This document shows, one piece after another, positions 34,166-43,454 of a stretch of 64,000 nucleotides of DNA (positions are counted from its first letter, which is position 1; each line of letters begins with the position of its first letter). This DNA comes from Bacillus sp. CH30_1T (GTDB taxonomy: Bacteria; Bacillota; Bacilli; Bacillales; Bacillaceae_B). Both the position numbers and the translations under genes were made by a program. The stretch spans positions 40,423-104,422 of the forward strand of contig NZ_VTUY01000005.1 of NCBI RefSeq assembly GCF_008364765.1. Direction: 5' to 3'. A model generated the notes under the pieces. The model was not told the DNA's origin. It did no database searches and worked only from the letters and a program-made list of their open reading frames with translations.

Positions 34166-35356
34166 TTAAACCTCCATCTTATTCATTTCATTAACATCCA
34201 TCCGTTTAGATTGTCTTGCCAGAAATCTTATCAGGACAAACGTTACCAAGCACATACCGCCATATATAAACCACGGATAAACTGAATTAATCCCCATCAT
34301 ATACGTTCCTAGATAATTTCCAATGATCGTCCCACCTGCAAAGGAAAGTTCAAACAGACCATAGTAACCGCCCGTATTTTCATTATTACTGAATTCAGCT
34401 ATGGCCATGTCAGAACTGGGGAGAATCAAGGTCTCACCCAGAGTGAAAACAAAGATCATAAATAAAAGCCAAGGGAAGCTATTCATTAGGGGAAGGAGCA
34501 ATAAGCTTATTCCACTAATGAATGCTCCTTTTTGGATCAATGTCATTGTTGTATATTTCGTGAACACATTTCTTAAAAAGAACATCATCACCAATCCCGT
34601 GACTCCATTCACAGTAAATACCATACTAATCATCTTTTCATCCTTTGTAAGATCGAATACGTATAATGGTATTGATACTGAAAGTTGCGAAAATGCCATC
34701 CAATAGAACGTCATGATAACCAAATAATAGAGATATTTTCGATTCCCCATGATTTGTTTTACACTGACAAATAATGTACTTTCACTTTTCTTCGTTTGAA
34801 TATGTTTTGAAAAATAACCTAACACTATTGCGATGGCTATTAAGATGACTCCACTCACTAAGAATGGAACAGTGGGATCTAACAAAAGAAGCCCCGCTGC
34901 AAATAACGGACCCAAAACTGCACCTGCATTTAGTGCCTGGTTTAAAAAGGTTAAGGATTTCTTTCTTTCTTTTTCATTTTGACTTGCGAAAATGGTCATG
35001 ACGGAAGGATCATAGAAGGCCCCCCCTATCCCTATTAATGCAGACGTGGCAAATAATCCAATAAACGACTCGAATACAGCGAATCCAATAAATCCAATTC
35101 CCCTTAGAAACACCCCGATTAACAAGGTGACTCGATGGCTGATTCTGTCTCCAAGTAATCCTGTAATAAAAGGCAATAATCGGCCGAATACTAAATTTGC
35201 TGATAAGATAGTAGCGACTTCTACATGATTAAACTGTAGAGTCTTAGAAAGGTAGACTACTAAAAAAGGGATAACCATAAATGTTCCGGCATTCATCATA
35301 AATGCAGAGCCCAACAGTACCTTTATGAAAAGCGGAAGTTTTATTGAACTATCCAT
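34166..35356 (-). CDS. MFS transporter (probable product exporter)
   Basis: 396 residues, 12 predicted helices. MFS motif A-like GLLGDRISHRVTLLIG between helices 2 and 3 and GGAFYDPSVMTIFASQNEKERKKSLTF mark a drug/metabolite efflux type. The stop codon of the thioesterase gene overlaps its start by 8 bp. Position inside the ligase operon points to export of, and self-protection from, the product. Confidence 0.85.
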   Translation of the reverse strand: MDSSIKLPLFIKVLLGSAFMMNAGTFMVIPFLVVYLSKTLQFNHVEVATILSANLVFGRLLPFITGLLGDRISHRVTLLIGVFLRGIGFIGFAVFESFIGLFATSALIGIGGAFYDPSVMTIFASQNEKERKKSLTFLNQALNAGAVLGPLFAAGLLLLDPTVPFLVSGVILIAIAIVLGYFSKHIQTKKSESTLFVSVKQIMGNRKYLYYLVIMTFYWMAFSQLSVSIPLYVFDLTKDEKMISMVFTVNGVTGLVMMFFLRNVFTKYTTMTLIQKGAFISGISLLLLPLMNSFPWLLFMIFVFTLGETLILPSSDMAIAEFSNNENTGGYYGLFELSFAGGTIIGNYLGTYMMGINSVYPWFIYGGMCLVTFVLIRFLARQSKRMDVNEMNKMEV

Positions 35357-35744
35357 TTCTTCTTTCCTTTTTGGATAATTTCTCTAAAAATTTGTTTTTA
35401 TCTATGAGAAAACGCTCATGTTCCCCTTTGAAGATTTCACCGTTGGTATCATGCGCCACCACATCAAAACACAGCTTTTTGTTTTCAACGCGGGTTAATG
35501 TGGCCGTAATTGTGACCTCTTCTCCTAATGAACTGGCTGCCTGGTGCCTAGAATGATGAGAATAGCCTACTGTCATCATATCAGTAGAAATTTCTTGCTC
35601 GATCGCCTTCATGCACGCAATCTCCGATAACCATAGCAATATAGGGGTGGCAAGCACCGGCACATCATTTCGCCAATTTGTCGCCAAATCCTTTTCTTCT
35701 ACAATGTGAGTCATGACAACTGATTGTCCAGTTGCTACATTCAT
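35349..35744 (-). CDS. hotdog-fold thioesterase (FlK-like)
   Basis: 131 residues. PVLATPILLWLSEIACMKAIEQ, TVGYSHHSRHQAASSLGEEVTI, KLCFDVVAHDTNGEIFKGEHERFL match the hotdog thioesterase family that includes fluoroacetyl-CoA thioesterase FlK; the GEH near the end carries the conserved Gly-x-His. Probably hydrolyses an acyl-CoA intermediate or a toxic analogue. Overlaps the acyl-CoA dehydrogenase stop by 4 bp. Confidence 0.75.
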   Translation of the reverse strand: MNVATGQSVVMTHIVEEKDLATNWRNDVPVLATPILLWLSEIACMKAIEQEISTDMMTVGYSHHSRHQAASSLGEEVTITATLTRVENKKLCFDVVAHDTNGEIFKGEHERFLIDKNKFLEKLSKKERRNG

Positions 35745-36913
35745 GAAACGACCTCCCGGGATGCGGAATGTAGTTTTTGTAGTTGATTAAAGATATTGAC
35801 CCTTTGGATATCACTAGTTCCCCCTGCAATTCTGGTTCCTATGGCATCCTGCAATATCTGTGATATTTCTCCTTGCATGTACCCCTGATGCCCATGAATC
35901 AGCATTAAATCATGTGCTGTTTCCACAAGAGCCTCCGTTCCAGTAAATTTCGCAATAGAACAAAGAAGAGAAGCTTCTTCATGGCCGGTTATGAGTCGGT
36001 CTAAGGCGGCATAGGAGACCCAGCGGGATTTCTCAATGTTCATCTTCATATCCGTCAATTTCTTCTGAATATATTGATGGTTCGAAATCGACGTTTTAAA
36101 TGCTGTCCTGTCATTTGAGAATGCTAAACTTTTGGTTAATAGTGGTTCGATAAAGGCTGCGGCGATCAAACCATATAGTAATCGATCAAGGGAAATCATA
36201 TTATAGAGGGTATTCAGTCCATCACCTGGTTCTCCCAGGATATTTCCCTTATGGATGTGAACATTCTTCAAGTAGATATCTCCAGTGGGACTGGTACGAT
36301 TACCAAACATGTTTTCTCTTTCCCCAAAGGTAAGTCCAGTCATATCCCTCTCCAGGATAAACAGGGTAATATCCTTTTTTCCTAATTCCGGTATTCGGCC
36401 CACCATGACAACAACATCTGCGATCGGTGCATTTGTAATATGGCTCTTGTGTCCATTTAATTCAAGAAGGCTTGGGCTTGAACTTTTATAAGCGGCGCTC
36501 GTTGAAATACGGGCGACATCGGAACCTCCTGATGTTTCTGTAATGGCAGTGGCTCCTACTTTTCCATTCATCAATAAGTCTAAATAATAGTGTTTTTGCT
36601 CTTCTGTTCCGTGTTTCATTAGGACTCGTAAACATCCGATGTGAGCAATCATGGAAAGTAAGAAGCCTAGATCCTTGGTGGTAGATGCCAACCCTTCTAA
36701 AGCGGCTGTAAACTCCCACCATGACTTTCCATACCCTCCGTATTTTTCAGGTACAGGATATTTCCATATTCCTTCATTGGTAACCACTTCCCATGCCTCA
36801 TCATCAAATTGATTGCGGTCATAGTAATCCTGATAATTACTGTTTATTGTGGTTGACAGTGAAGAAAATCTATTTCGTATCAATAATTGTTCTTCATTCC
36901 AACTAAAATTCAT
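35741..36913 (-). CDS. acyl-CoA dehydrogenase family protein
   Basis: 390 residues from the ATG at 36913, six bases after GAGGAGG (which lies inside the aminotransferase gene). Three-domain flavoprotein: N-terminal helices, FAD-binding GATAITETSGGSDVARIST and NAPIADVVVMVGR, C-terminal MLIHGHQGYMQGEISQILQDAIGTRIAGGTSDI. The family oxidises acyl thioesters or related substrates. In this operon it may desaturate or oxidise an amino-acid-derived precursor. Confidence 0.85.
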   Translation of the reverse strand: MNFSWNEEQLLIRNRFSSLSTTINSNYQDYYDRNQFDDEAWEVVTNEGIWKYPVPEKYGGYGKSWWEFTAALEGLASTTKDLGFLLSMIAHIGCLRVLMKHGTEEQKHYYLDLLMNGKVGATAITETSGGSDVARISTSAAYKSSSPSLLELNGHKSHITNAPIADVVVMVGRIPELGKKDITLFILERDMTGLTFGERENMFGNRTSPTGDIYLKNVHIHKGNILGEPGDGLNTLYNMISLDRLLYGLIAAAFIEPLLTKSLAFSNDRTAFKTSISNHQYIQKKLTDMKMNIEKSRWVSYAALDRLITGHEEASLLCSIAKFTGTEALVETAHDLMLIHGHQGYMQGEISQILQDAIGTRIAGGTSDIQRVNIFNQLQKLHSASREVVS

Positions 36914-38252
36914 AAACGTCCTCCTCATAGTTAGCCATGACTGACTCCAATGATTTTTCTAATAACACCATCAGTTCTTCTAATTCAACTTCTGAGATGG
37001 TTAAAGGCGGGGCAATAATAATGGCTTGCCCATCATGGATCGTGGAAATCCCTTTAGAAGGATAAATCAATAGACCTAGCCGATATGCTTCATCTACTAC
37101 TTCCTTTGTAATATTTCTATCTTTATAACGTTCTTCATCAAATTCAATACCTTTTAACAAGCCTTTTCCACGGACATCCGCTATTATGTTAAACTTATCT
37201 TTTAACGTTATTAGATAGTCATCTAATAGCGGTTCCAGCCTATTTACGTTATCTAATAGTGAGTGATCTTCCATATATTCCAGAACAGCAAGTGATATGC
37301 TTGTTGAAAGCGGGTTTCCACTATACGTATGCCCAAATACGTTAACACCGCTTCCGTTTATAATCGGATCCATTACCTTCTCTGTGGTCAGTATTCCGGC
37401 AATGGGGGAGTATCCCGCACTTATTCCTTTTCCAAGAGCTACAATATCCGGAGAAACTCCCCAATGGTCAATGGCAAACCACTTACCTGTTCTTCCCAGC
37501 CCGGTCATCACCTCATCTGTAATGAATAGGATCTCGTATTTCTCACATATATTTTTGATCACTTGATAATATCCATCGGGAGGCGTTATGACTGCTCCGG
37601 AAGCTCCAATGATTGGCTCCGCGATAAAAGCCGCGATACTTTCACTACCTAATTCATTGATATTATTCTCTAATTCATACGCACATTTCAATCCACAGAC
37701 CTCATGATCCAATCCAAAAGGACACTGATGACAATAAGGAGCCGGAACAGACGGGAAATCCTTTAAAAAATAATTGAATCGTGACCTTCTAGGGAAATGT
37801 CCCGAGATCGATAGTGCTCCAAAAGTAGTACCGTGATAACTGATCTTTCGAGAAAGGATCTTCTGTTTAAAAGGCTGTTCTTTTTCCTGCCAATGTTGGA
37901 TGGCTAGTCTGCACGCCAATTCAGTAGCTTCGGATCCACTATTTACAAAAAAAGCATAATCCATACCGACAGCTTTATTTACAAGTTTTTCCGCCAGTTT
38001 TTCCGCAGGTTCCGTCGTGAATTGTGTACGGTACGTAAAGGAAACTTTTTTTGCCTGTTCATAAGCAACCATTGCTATTTCTTCAACTCCGTGCCCTATG
38101 TTTGCTACAATGGCTCCTGAACAAGCATCTAAAAATTTCTTTCCTTCATTTGTATAAAGATACACGCCCTTCCCATATTCAACTTGATCATATATTTTTT
38201 TAAGTTCAGGCTTTATTAGATAGGATTGGTTGATCAATGATTCATACCTCAC
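36903..38252 (-). CDS. class III PLP-dependent aminotransferase
   Basis: 449 residues from GTG 38252 (coupled to the upstream stop in GTGA) or a TTG at 38237. FFVNSGSEATELACRLAI binds the cofactor phosphate; ILFITDEVMTGLGRTGKWF carries the PLP-contacting Asp; VALGKGISAGYSPIAG holds the Schiff-base Lys; GHTYSGNPLS is the class III substrate region. A CxxC-like cluster (CHQCPFGLDHEVCGLKC) around residue 170-185 is unusual. Probably supplies an amino group to a carbonyl precursor for the ligases. Confidence 0.9.
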   Translation of the reverse strand: MRYESLINQSYLIKPELKKIYDQVEYGKGVYLYTNEGKKFLDACSGAIVANIGHGVEEIAMVAYEQAKKVSFTYRTQFTTEPAEKLAEKLVNKAVGMDYAFFVNSGSEATELACRLAIQHWQEKEQPFKQKILSRKISYHGTTFGALSISGHFPRRSRFNYFLKDFPSVPAPYCHQCPFGLDHEVCGLKCAYELENNINELGSESIAAFIAEPIIGASGAVITPPDGYYQVIKNICEKYEILFITDEVMTGLGRTGKWFAIDHWGVSPDIVALGKGISAGYSPIAGILTTEKVMDPIINGSGVNVFGHTYSGNPLSTSISLAVLEYMEDHSLLDNVNRLEPLLDDYLITLKDKFNIIADVRGKGLLKGIEFDEERYKDRNITKEVVDEAYRLGLLIYPSKGISTIHDGQAIIIAPPLTISEVELEELMVLLEKSLESVMANYEEDVYEF

Positions 38253-38578
38253 TCAAAATAATGTCTTGTTCCTAAGTGTAAATCCACGACTGCAGCCAGT
38301 GATTTTAGTTGAGGTTCTACTGAATGACATTCAAAAAAACCACACTCTTCAAATGTCTTGTATCTTCCTGGTTCAAACCAAGCAATTGGAACCGGATAAC
38401 CATATAAATCTATTAACTCAATCGTATAGTGGTCAATCTCTTTCGTTTCTATGACAATGATATAATGGTAATCTGAATCATCACCAAATTTAACGATTCC
38501 ATACTTGTCTGATTTTGCTTTTGCGAAATCCAGGAGAGCTTCTTCAAAGCTCGTCATTCTTGATATTTCTTTTATCAT
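38249..38578 (-). CDS. small hypothetical protein, first gene of the ATP-grasp operon
   Basis: 109 residues from the ATG at 38578 after AAGGTGA. Soluble, acidic; beta-rich centre (YHYIIVIETKEIDHYTIELIDLYGYPVPIAWFEPG). No family was recognised. Its stop overlaps the aminotransferase start. Could be a carrier or cofactor-like partner, but no phosphopantetheine serine motif is visible. Confidence 0.65.
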   Translation of the reverse strand: MIKEISRMTSFEEALLDFAKAKSDKYGIVKFGDDSDYHYIIVIETKEIDHYTIELIDLYGYPVPIAWFEPGRYKTFEECGFFECHSVEPQLKSLAAVVDLHLGTRHYFE

Positions 38579-38789
38579 TATTATCACCTTCAAAAGTATT
38601 CATTCATAGTGATGATTGAACTCATCCCAAAATGGAAAAAGGGGTATTATCGTCTGTAGAGAAATTCCACTCGATATTTAATTTTAGTTGTGTAAGAGAT
38701 TCATAGAAGGAGACATACATAAAGTAAATTGTGTTATGTGATACAGATAATATGCTCGAGGTTATTCTAGGTGGTATTAGCATGGGAAA

Positions 38790-38927
38790 TTATAAGTTTA
38801 GATCTATATTGGAACTGGTTCTTGGCCACTCTTCATCAGCAAGATTACTCGATGTAATCGAATTACAAGCACCTATAATGAGTACGCCCATAAGCAAGGA
38901 TAGAATCAATACTTTTGTTTTTTTCAT
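38790..38927 (-). CDS. secreted/lipoprotein-like peptide, candidate signalling pro-peptide
   Basis: 45 residues, CGGAGGTG before the ATG at 38927. Signal sequence with basic N-terminus (MKKTK), hydrophobic core and a lipobox-like IGAC (Cys21), then a short polar stretch and C-terminus EEWPRTSSNIDLNL. It is encoded divergently from an HTH-TPR regulator and upstream of the ATP-grasp operon. Size and layout fit pheromone precursors of RRNPP systems (PapR, NprX), whose last 5-8 residues are the signal; a lipoprotein-derived signal, as with Enterococcus sex pheromones, is the alternative. Function is inferred from context. Confidence 0.6.
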   Translation of the reverse strand: MKKTKVLILSLLMGVLIIGACNSITSSNLADEEWPRTSSNIDLNL

Positions 38928-38940
38928 TACAACACCTCCG

Positions 38941-38982
38941 ATGTTATTTTAATTAACATTTTTCATTAATGTTCAAAATGTT
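38941..38982. promoter_or_regulatory. overlapping inverted repeats in the divergent promoter region
   Basis: ATGTTA (38941-38946) / TAACAT (38954-38959) and AACATTTT (38955-38962) / AAAATGTT (38975-38982) are both perfect and share a TAACA/TGTTA half-site. TATAAT on the plus strand (38981-38986) is a -10 box for the regulator gene. Candidate operator for the adjacent HTH-TPR protein. Confidence 0.5.
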
Positions 38983-39037
38983 ATAATTCATTCACAAAAC
39001 CAATATAAACAGTTTGTCATCTACTGTCAACCTATTT

Positions 39038-40351
39038 ATGGAAAGGGTGGTAAAAATAAACTATTTAGGGACGAAATTAAAACAGATTCGCACTAAAAAG
39101 AAGCTTACTCAAAGTGAACTGGCCAAGGGTATAGTGAACCGTAGTTACATTAGCCAAATTGAAAAGGGGTCTGTTCAACCATCATTTAAGTTATTGAAAA
39201 AGTTTAGTGAGCGCTTAAACTGCGACATAAATGATTTCTTTGAAGAAAGAGAAACACCATCTTATAAATTGGATTTACAGAAAACGTTATCTTCTTTAGA
39301 GTATTTAGTGGTTAATGAAGATTTAGAAGAAGCGAAAATAGAATTAAATGAGATTGAACCAAGTATTGCTAAACTTAATCTCTCTGAACAAGCACTCTAT
39401 TACTTCTGTAAAGGAAAATTAGAAGGACAAGAAGATAGTGCTATTGATTACTTAAGAATGAGTTGTGAACTATATTCACAGACCAAAATGAGGGATGAAC
39501 GCTTGAGAAGTATAAACCATCTTGTCAATATTCTTATTGAGAAGAATAGGATTCATGAGGCATTTGAAATACTCGATAATGCTTACGACGAATCAATTTT
39601 CTACAGAATAAATGGGATTGAAAAGATTTCACTATTAACCAATTTAGGCATTGCTCACGCTAAACTTGGGGAATATTATTCGGCAATCAGATTCTTAAAG
39701 CAAGCAATTTCCACAAGCAATAAATCTAATGTGTATTATCTTACTGGCAGAGCATATATGGTTCTCGGCCTTTGTCAAAGAAGAATCGCAAACTATGAGA
39801 AAGCTATCAACTCTTATAATAAGGCACTGTTATTCTTTAAGGGTTCAGATGATGTATTAAACACAGCTGGTACATATACCAATTTAGGGATTCTTAAAAG
39901 GTTTCAGAGTGATTTCACTGAGTCATTGATCCATCTAAAAAAAGCCAACCAACTCTATGGAGAGATTAAAGATGATAAGGGGATATTAAATTCTTATTAC
40001 GAAATGGCTTTAAGCTCCCTCCATTTAAAGAAGTATAGTAACATTCACAGTTTATATTCTGATTTTATAGAGCATTTCTGTCCTTCAGCATCCAATATTA
40101 TTCATGCTAAATTTTTGGTTCTATTAGGAGATACTTTTTATGAAGAAAAAAAAGAAATCGATGCTATAAACGTATACAGAAAAGCTCTTATCATATCAAA
40201 TGAATTCTCTCTGCCCCTTCAAAGGGAGATACTTATAAGATTAAGTAAAGTCTATTCTGACTTGAATGACTTTGAATCAGTCCTTAAATGTTGGAAAAAC
40301 TTCAAACAAAAATCTACTGAATCCATTGATTCAGAGATTGACCTTTCTTAG
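39038..40351 (+). CDS. HTH-TPR transcriptional regulator, RRNPP family (NprR/PlcR-like)
   Basis: About 437 residues. An N-terminal XRE-type HTH (GTKLKQIRTKKKLTQSELAK, NRSYISQIEKGSVQPSFKL) is followed by eight or nine TPR-like repeats (TNLGIAHAKLGEYYSAIRFL, NLGILKRFQSDFTESLIHLK). Length and architecture match NprR. Start choice: ATG 39038; a TTG at 39014 has no site, while AAAGGGTGG lies 5 nt before an ATA at 39056, which may be the true start. Such regulators bind a re-imported peptide through the TPR domain; the divergent 45-residue gene is the obvious partner. Confidence 0.85.
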   Translation: MERVVKINYLGTKLKQIRTKKKLTQSELAKGIVNRSYISQIEKGSVQPSFKLLKKFSERLNCDINDFFEERETPSYKLDLQKTLSSLEYLVVNEDLEEAKIELNEIEPSIAKLNLSEQALYYFCKGKLEGQEDSAIDYLRMSCELYSQTKMRDERLRSINHLVNILIEKNRIHEAFEILDNAYDESIFYRINGIEKISLLTNLGIAHAKLGEYYSAIRFLKQAISTSNKSNVYYLTGRAYMVLGLCQRRIANYEKAINSYNKALLFFKGSDDVLNTAGTYTNLGILKRFQSDFTESLIHLKKANQLYGEIKDDKGILNSYYEMALSSLHLKKYSNIHSLYSDFIEHFCPSASNIIHAKFLVLLGDTFYEEKKEIDAINVYRKALIISNEFSLPLQREILIRLSKVYSDLNDFESVLKCWKNFKQKSTESIDSEIDLS

Positions 40352-40763
40352 AACTGGTGGAGACGGATTGGTTCATATCAGTTTAGGATAGGAAAATGCG
40401 GAGTTACAAAAAAAGCCTAATCTCTCATTATTAAAATGGGAATTTGGGCTTTTGATTTTTCAAATCGTTACTTTGGAAAAAAACGACAATAATAGATATC
40501 TTTCTTCTTTAAATGGATAAATACGATCGACATCCCAATTCTCAAACTCATCAATACGATTAGTCCATCTAGATAATAACAAAGTTTAATCCCTCCAAGA
40601 AGGAATTAAGGATTGCACTATTATTATTTGTAGGGCCTTAATGTCCCTTTCAAGTCTATCAGCACTTCTTGGTTTAACTGACAATCAATCAGATTAATCT
40701 CTCCTGATGATGAAAAATCCTTTGGCATGAGGCCATTTAATGGCATATTAAATGATGCTAACC
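40352..40763. other. gene-free stretch after the regulator
   Basis: Begins with a weak terminator (40411-40460) and then minus-strand sequence that still reads as protein in pieces (NMPLNGLMPKDFSSSGEINL) but is broken by stops; part of the relic described at 40764. Confidence 0.5.
40411..40460 (+). terminator. probable terminator of the regulator gene
   Basis: AAAAGCC / GGGCTTTT with a long A/T-rich loop, followed by TTTTT on the plus strand. Confidence 0.45.
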
Positions 40764-41188
40764 CTAACATTTGTACGTTTCTCCAATGAGTTTAGTACAA
40801 GTATAATCTTTACTGTTGGATGTAATAAAGAAGTATCTACCTTCTATTACTTCTTCAATCATTTTCCATTCGGGTGGGTTTGGAATTCCATGTTGAACTG
40901 CGTACTGAGGTGGTTCGTATGGTTCCACATCTTGCCCAAAGGTTTTCAAACGATCATTTAATTTTACGACTTTTGGACCAGTTAAGTGATCATGGATATA
41001 CTCGTAATGAGCATTTTGGCACCTTCTAATGATTGAACAATGTCCTCTGGACGAACCTCGGGAACATGGAAAGACCTTCTGGAAATGATGGTCACTTCAT
41101 ACCCCAATTCAACAAATTCCTTCTGAAGATACCGGCCGATAAATCCTGCTCCCCCTACAATGTCGATTCTCTTTTCCACATGATCCAC
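40764..41188 (-). pseudogene. decayed genes: NAD-dependent epimerase N-terminus and an unknown fragment
   Basis: From 41188 the minus strand reads DIVGGAGFIGRYLQKEFVEL, the nucleotide-binding start of an extended SDR epimerase (TIGR01777-like), continuing to EDIVQSLEGAKMLI and then stopping at 40982; the remaining 230 residues are missing. A second open piece, 40949-40764 (VEPYEPPQYAVQHGIPNPPE, IEGRYFFITSNSK), is of unknown family and continues after a frameshift to about 40600. Confidence 0.6.
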
Positions 41189-41531
41189 TCATTTCGTGTT
41201 AAAAATACAAAATAATGTGAATTGTTTCACATTATTTATACCAATTTATATACCAATTTAAAACCCAACCTTCCATTGTTTTTCCATGCACAAATTATAG
41301 TGGAATATTCCCAGAAGAATATTCTTCCACGAAATGGATAGATAATGCCAGAAATTTCTCTCTAATTTGTAGTATATCGTCAATATACTACATTAAATAT
41401 TTCAAATTTACTGATAATTATACTTTTTTATATTGTAAAATCTCCCATTTTTTACTAGACTTCTAATTAGCCGCCGGGGCCAAAAGAAATAGCTATTTCA
41501 AAATCTATGATTAAAAGGGGAATTTGTAATT
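41189..41531. other. leader region of the neutral protease gene
   Basis: A/T-rich, no gene; AAGGGG lies 11 nt before the protease ATG. No convincing sigma-A promoter picked out; several long A/T tracts upstream. Confidence 0.5.
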
Positions 41532-43175
41532 ATGTCGAAAAAGAAATTAGTTAGTTTAGCACTAGGTACTTCTCTTGTATTCAGCGCCTCCTTTACGGGT
41601 GCTACCGCATTTGCTCAGTCTTCAGATTCTATTACGTCAAAAATGGACATTCATCAAAAGGTCAAGAACATAAATAAAAATGGGCCAAGTTTCTTATCTG
41701 GGAAACTATCAAAAGGGATTGTAAAAAACGATAAAGATATTAAGAAATTCATGAAAGATAATAAAGAGCTTTTCGCAATCGATCCCCATTCTGAATTGAC
41801 ATTGCTTGAAAAGACAACAGACGATCTTGGAATGTCACATTATAAATTCACCCAATCAGTAGACGGTGTCCCTGTTGATGGCGCCATCTTTATTGTCCAT
41901 ACAAATAAACAAAATGAAGTGACGGCTACAACGGGACAACTCTATAAAGAGGCTTCTAAAAAAGTAACCAAGACAAAATCAAAAATCAATCAAAAATCAG
42001 CTTCAGATTTAGCATGGAAACATATAGGTGTTTCTGAAGCAGACACAGTGGCTGATACTCATGACGAGCATGCCCTTAATGCGAAGAAAGACAGTGATGT
42101 TGAAAGCACGAATGTTAAAAATGACCTTGTCATCCATGAAAAGGATGGAAAGTTCGCTCTTGCATATAAAGTACAGCTTCAATTCATTGAACCTTATGGA
42201 GCCAACTGGCAAATTTTTGTTGATGCGAATGATGGATCTATATTAGAGGCTTACAACGCTGTAACGGATGCTGCTACAACAGGTTACGGGCATGGTGTAC
42301 TTAATGACTATAAAGATCTCAATACTTATTATTCAAACGGCACTTATTACTTATATGATGTGACAAAGCCGATGAATGGTGTCATTGAAACGCGTACGGC
42401 TCAAAACGGCAATAGCCTTCCAGGAAGCTACACGGTTGATAGCAATAATGCGTGGACTGCATCTTCCCAAGCGGCTGAAGTAGATGCCCATGCTTATGCA
42501 GGAGAAGTATATGACTATTATAAGAACACACATAACCGCAACAGTTTTGACAATAACGGAGCTACCATCCGCTCTACTGTCCATTATGGGTCTAATTACA
42601 ATAACGCTTTCTGGAATGGTTCCCAAATGGTCTATGGTGATGGAGACGGGTCAACATTCACTTCCCTTTCAGGTGCACTGGATGTCGTTGCCCATGAGCT
42701 GACACACGCTGTGACAGAACATACTGCGGGATTAGAATATCAATATCAATCCGGAGCTCTAAACGAATCATTCTCTGATGTTTTCGGTTATTTCTTAGAT
42801 CCAGGCGATTACTTAATGGGTGAAGATATCTACACGCCAGGCATATCTGGAGACGCTCTTCGCAGTCTATCAAACCCTACCAAATACGGACAACCTGACC
42901 ATATGAATAATTATGTGAACACTTCTTCGGATAACGGAGGGGTTCATACAAACTCAGGTATTCCGAATAAAGCAGCTTACAACACGATCACAAGCATCGG
43001 TATAGACAAAGCAGAAAAAATTTACTACCGTGCCTTGACTGTTTACTTAACACCAACAAGTAACTTCAGTTATGCTCGTGAGGCCCTTCTACAATCGGCT
43101 GCCGACCTTTACGGTAATGGAAGCTCTACCTACAATTCCATTGTAGCAGCATGGGATGCTGTCGGGGTTTATTAA
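41532..43175 (+). CDS. nprE: extracellular neutral metalloprotease (M4, bacillolysin type)
   Basis: 547 residues with the full thermolysin-family layout: Sec signal peptide (to about residue 28, ending AFA), FTP/PepSY propeptide (about 30-225), and mature M4 domain. Zinc site [10 protein letters not shown], third ligand in [12 protein letters not shown], and the catalytic His in [16 protein letters not shown]. Secreted, self-processing protease; length is near that of bacillolysins. It lies 1.2 kb downstream of the NprR-like regulator, recalling the nprR-nprA neighbourhood in the B. cereus group. Confidence 0.95.
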   Translation: MSKKKLVSLALGTSLVFSASFTGATAFAQSSDSITSKMDIHQKVKNINKNGPSFLSGKLSKGIVKNDKDIKKFMKDNKELFAIDPHSELTLLEKTTDDLGMSHYKFTQSVDGVPVDGAIFIVHTNKQNEVTATTGQLYKEASKKVTKTKSKINQKSASDLAWKHIGVSEADTVADTHDEHALNAKKDSDVESTNVKNDLVIHEKDGKFALAYKVQLQFIEPYGANWQIFVDANDGSILEAYNAVTDAATTGYGHGVLNDYKDLNTYYSNGTYYLYDVTKPMNGVIETRTAQNGNSLPGSYTVDSNNAWTASSQAAEVDAHAYAGEVYDYYKNTHNRNSFDNNGATIRSTVHYGSNYNNAFWNGSQMVYGDGDGSTFTSLSGALDVVAHELTHAVTEHTAGLEYQYQSGALNESFSDVFGYFLDPGDYLMGEDIYTPGISGDALRSLSNPTKYGQPDHMNNYVNTSSDNGGVHTNSGIPNKAAYNTITSIGIDKAEKIYYRALTVYLTPTSNFSYAREALLQSAADLYGNGSSTYNSIVAAWDAVGVY

Positions 43176-43200
43176 TTCAGGATCTGATATATTCATGATG

Positions 43201-43231
43201 CAAAAAGTCGTCCTATCCGGATGGCTTTTTG
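43201..43231 (+). terminator. terminator of the protease gene
   Basis: CAAAAAGTCGTCC / GGATGGCTTTTTG stem with wobble pairs, 25 bp after the stop. Confidence 0.7.
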
Positions 43232-43263
43232 TAATGTTGAATGCTTAGGAATCTTTAAAAAGA

Positions 43264-43446
43264 CTAAACACCATTCTCGATAATCGATAGGTATGTGATG
43301 TTCAAATGGTTCAATCCATTCCTGATGGTGGGGTTCTTCAATATTTTCAGTGCTGGATAATTCTTTATTTCATTCCCATCCTCATCCTCAACTATGATAC
43401 CCGTCAACATTAATTGATTACTGATATCCTGAAGAAGTTCATACAC
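43264..43446 (-). CDS. hypothetical short protein (phage terminase small-subunit-like fragment?)
   Basis: 60 residues: LLQDISNQLMLTGIIVEDED followed by GNEIKNYPALKIL resembles the end of P27-type phage terminase small subunits, but the remaining sequence diverges and there is no good ribosome binding site. Probably a fragment; it directly follows an IS21 relic. Confidence 0.35.
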   Translation of the reverse strand: MYELLQDISNQLMLTGIIVEDEDGNEIKNYPALKILKNPTIRNGLNHLNITYLSIIENGV

Positions 43447-43454
43447 ATCACTTG

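Noticed and set aside
38731..38952. 73-codon plus-strand frame
   Set aside because: Antisense shadow of the 45-residue peptide gene, which has the ribosome binding site.
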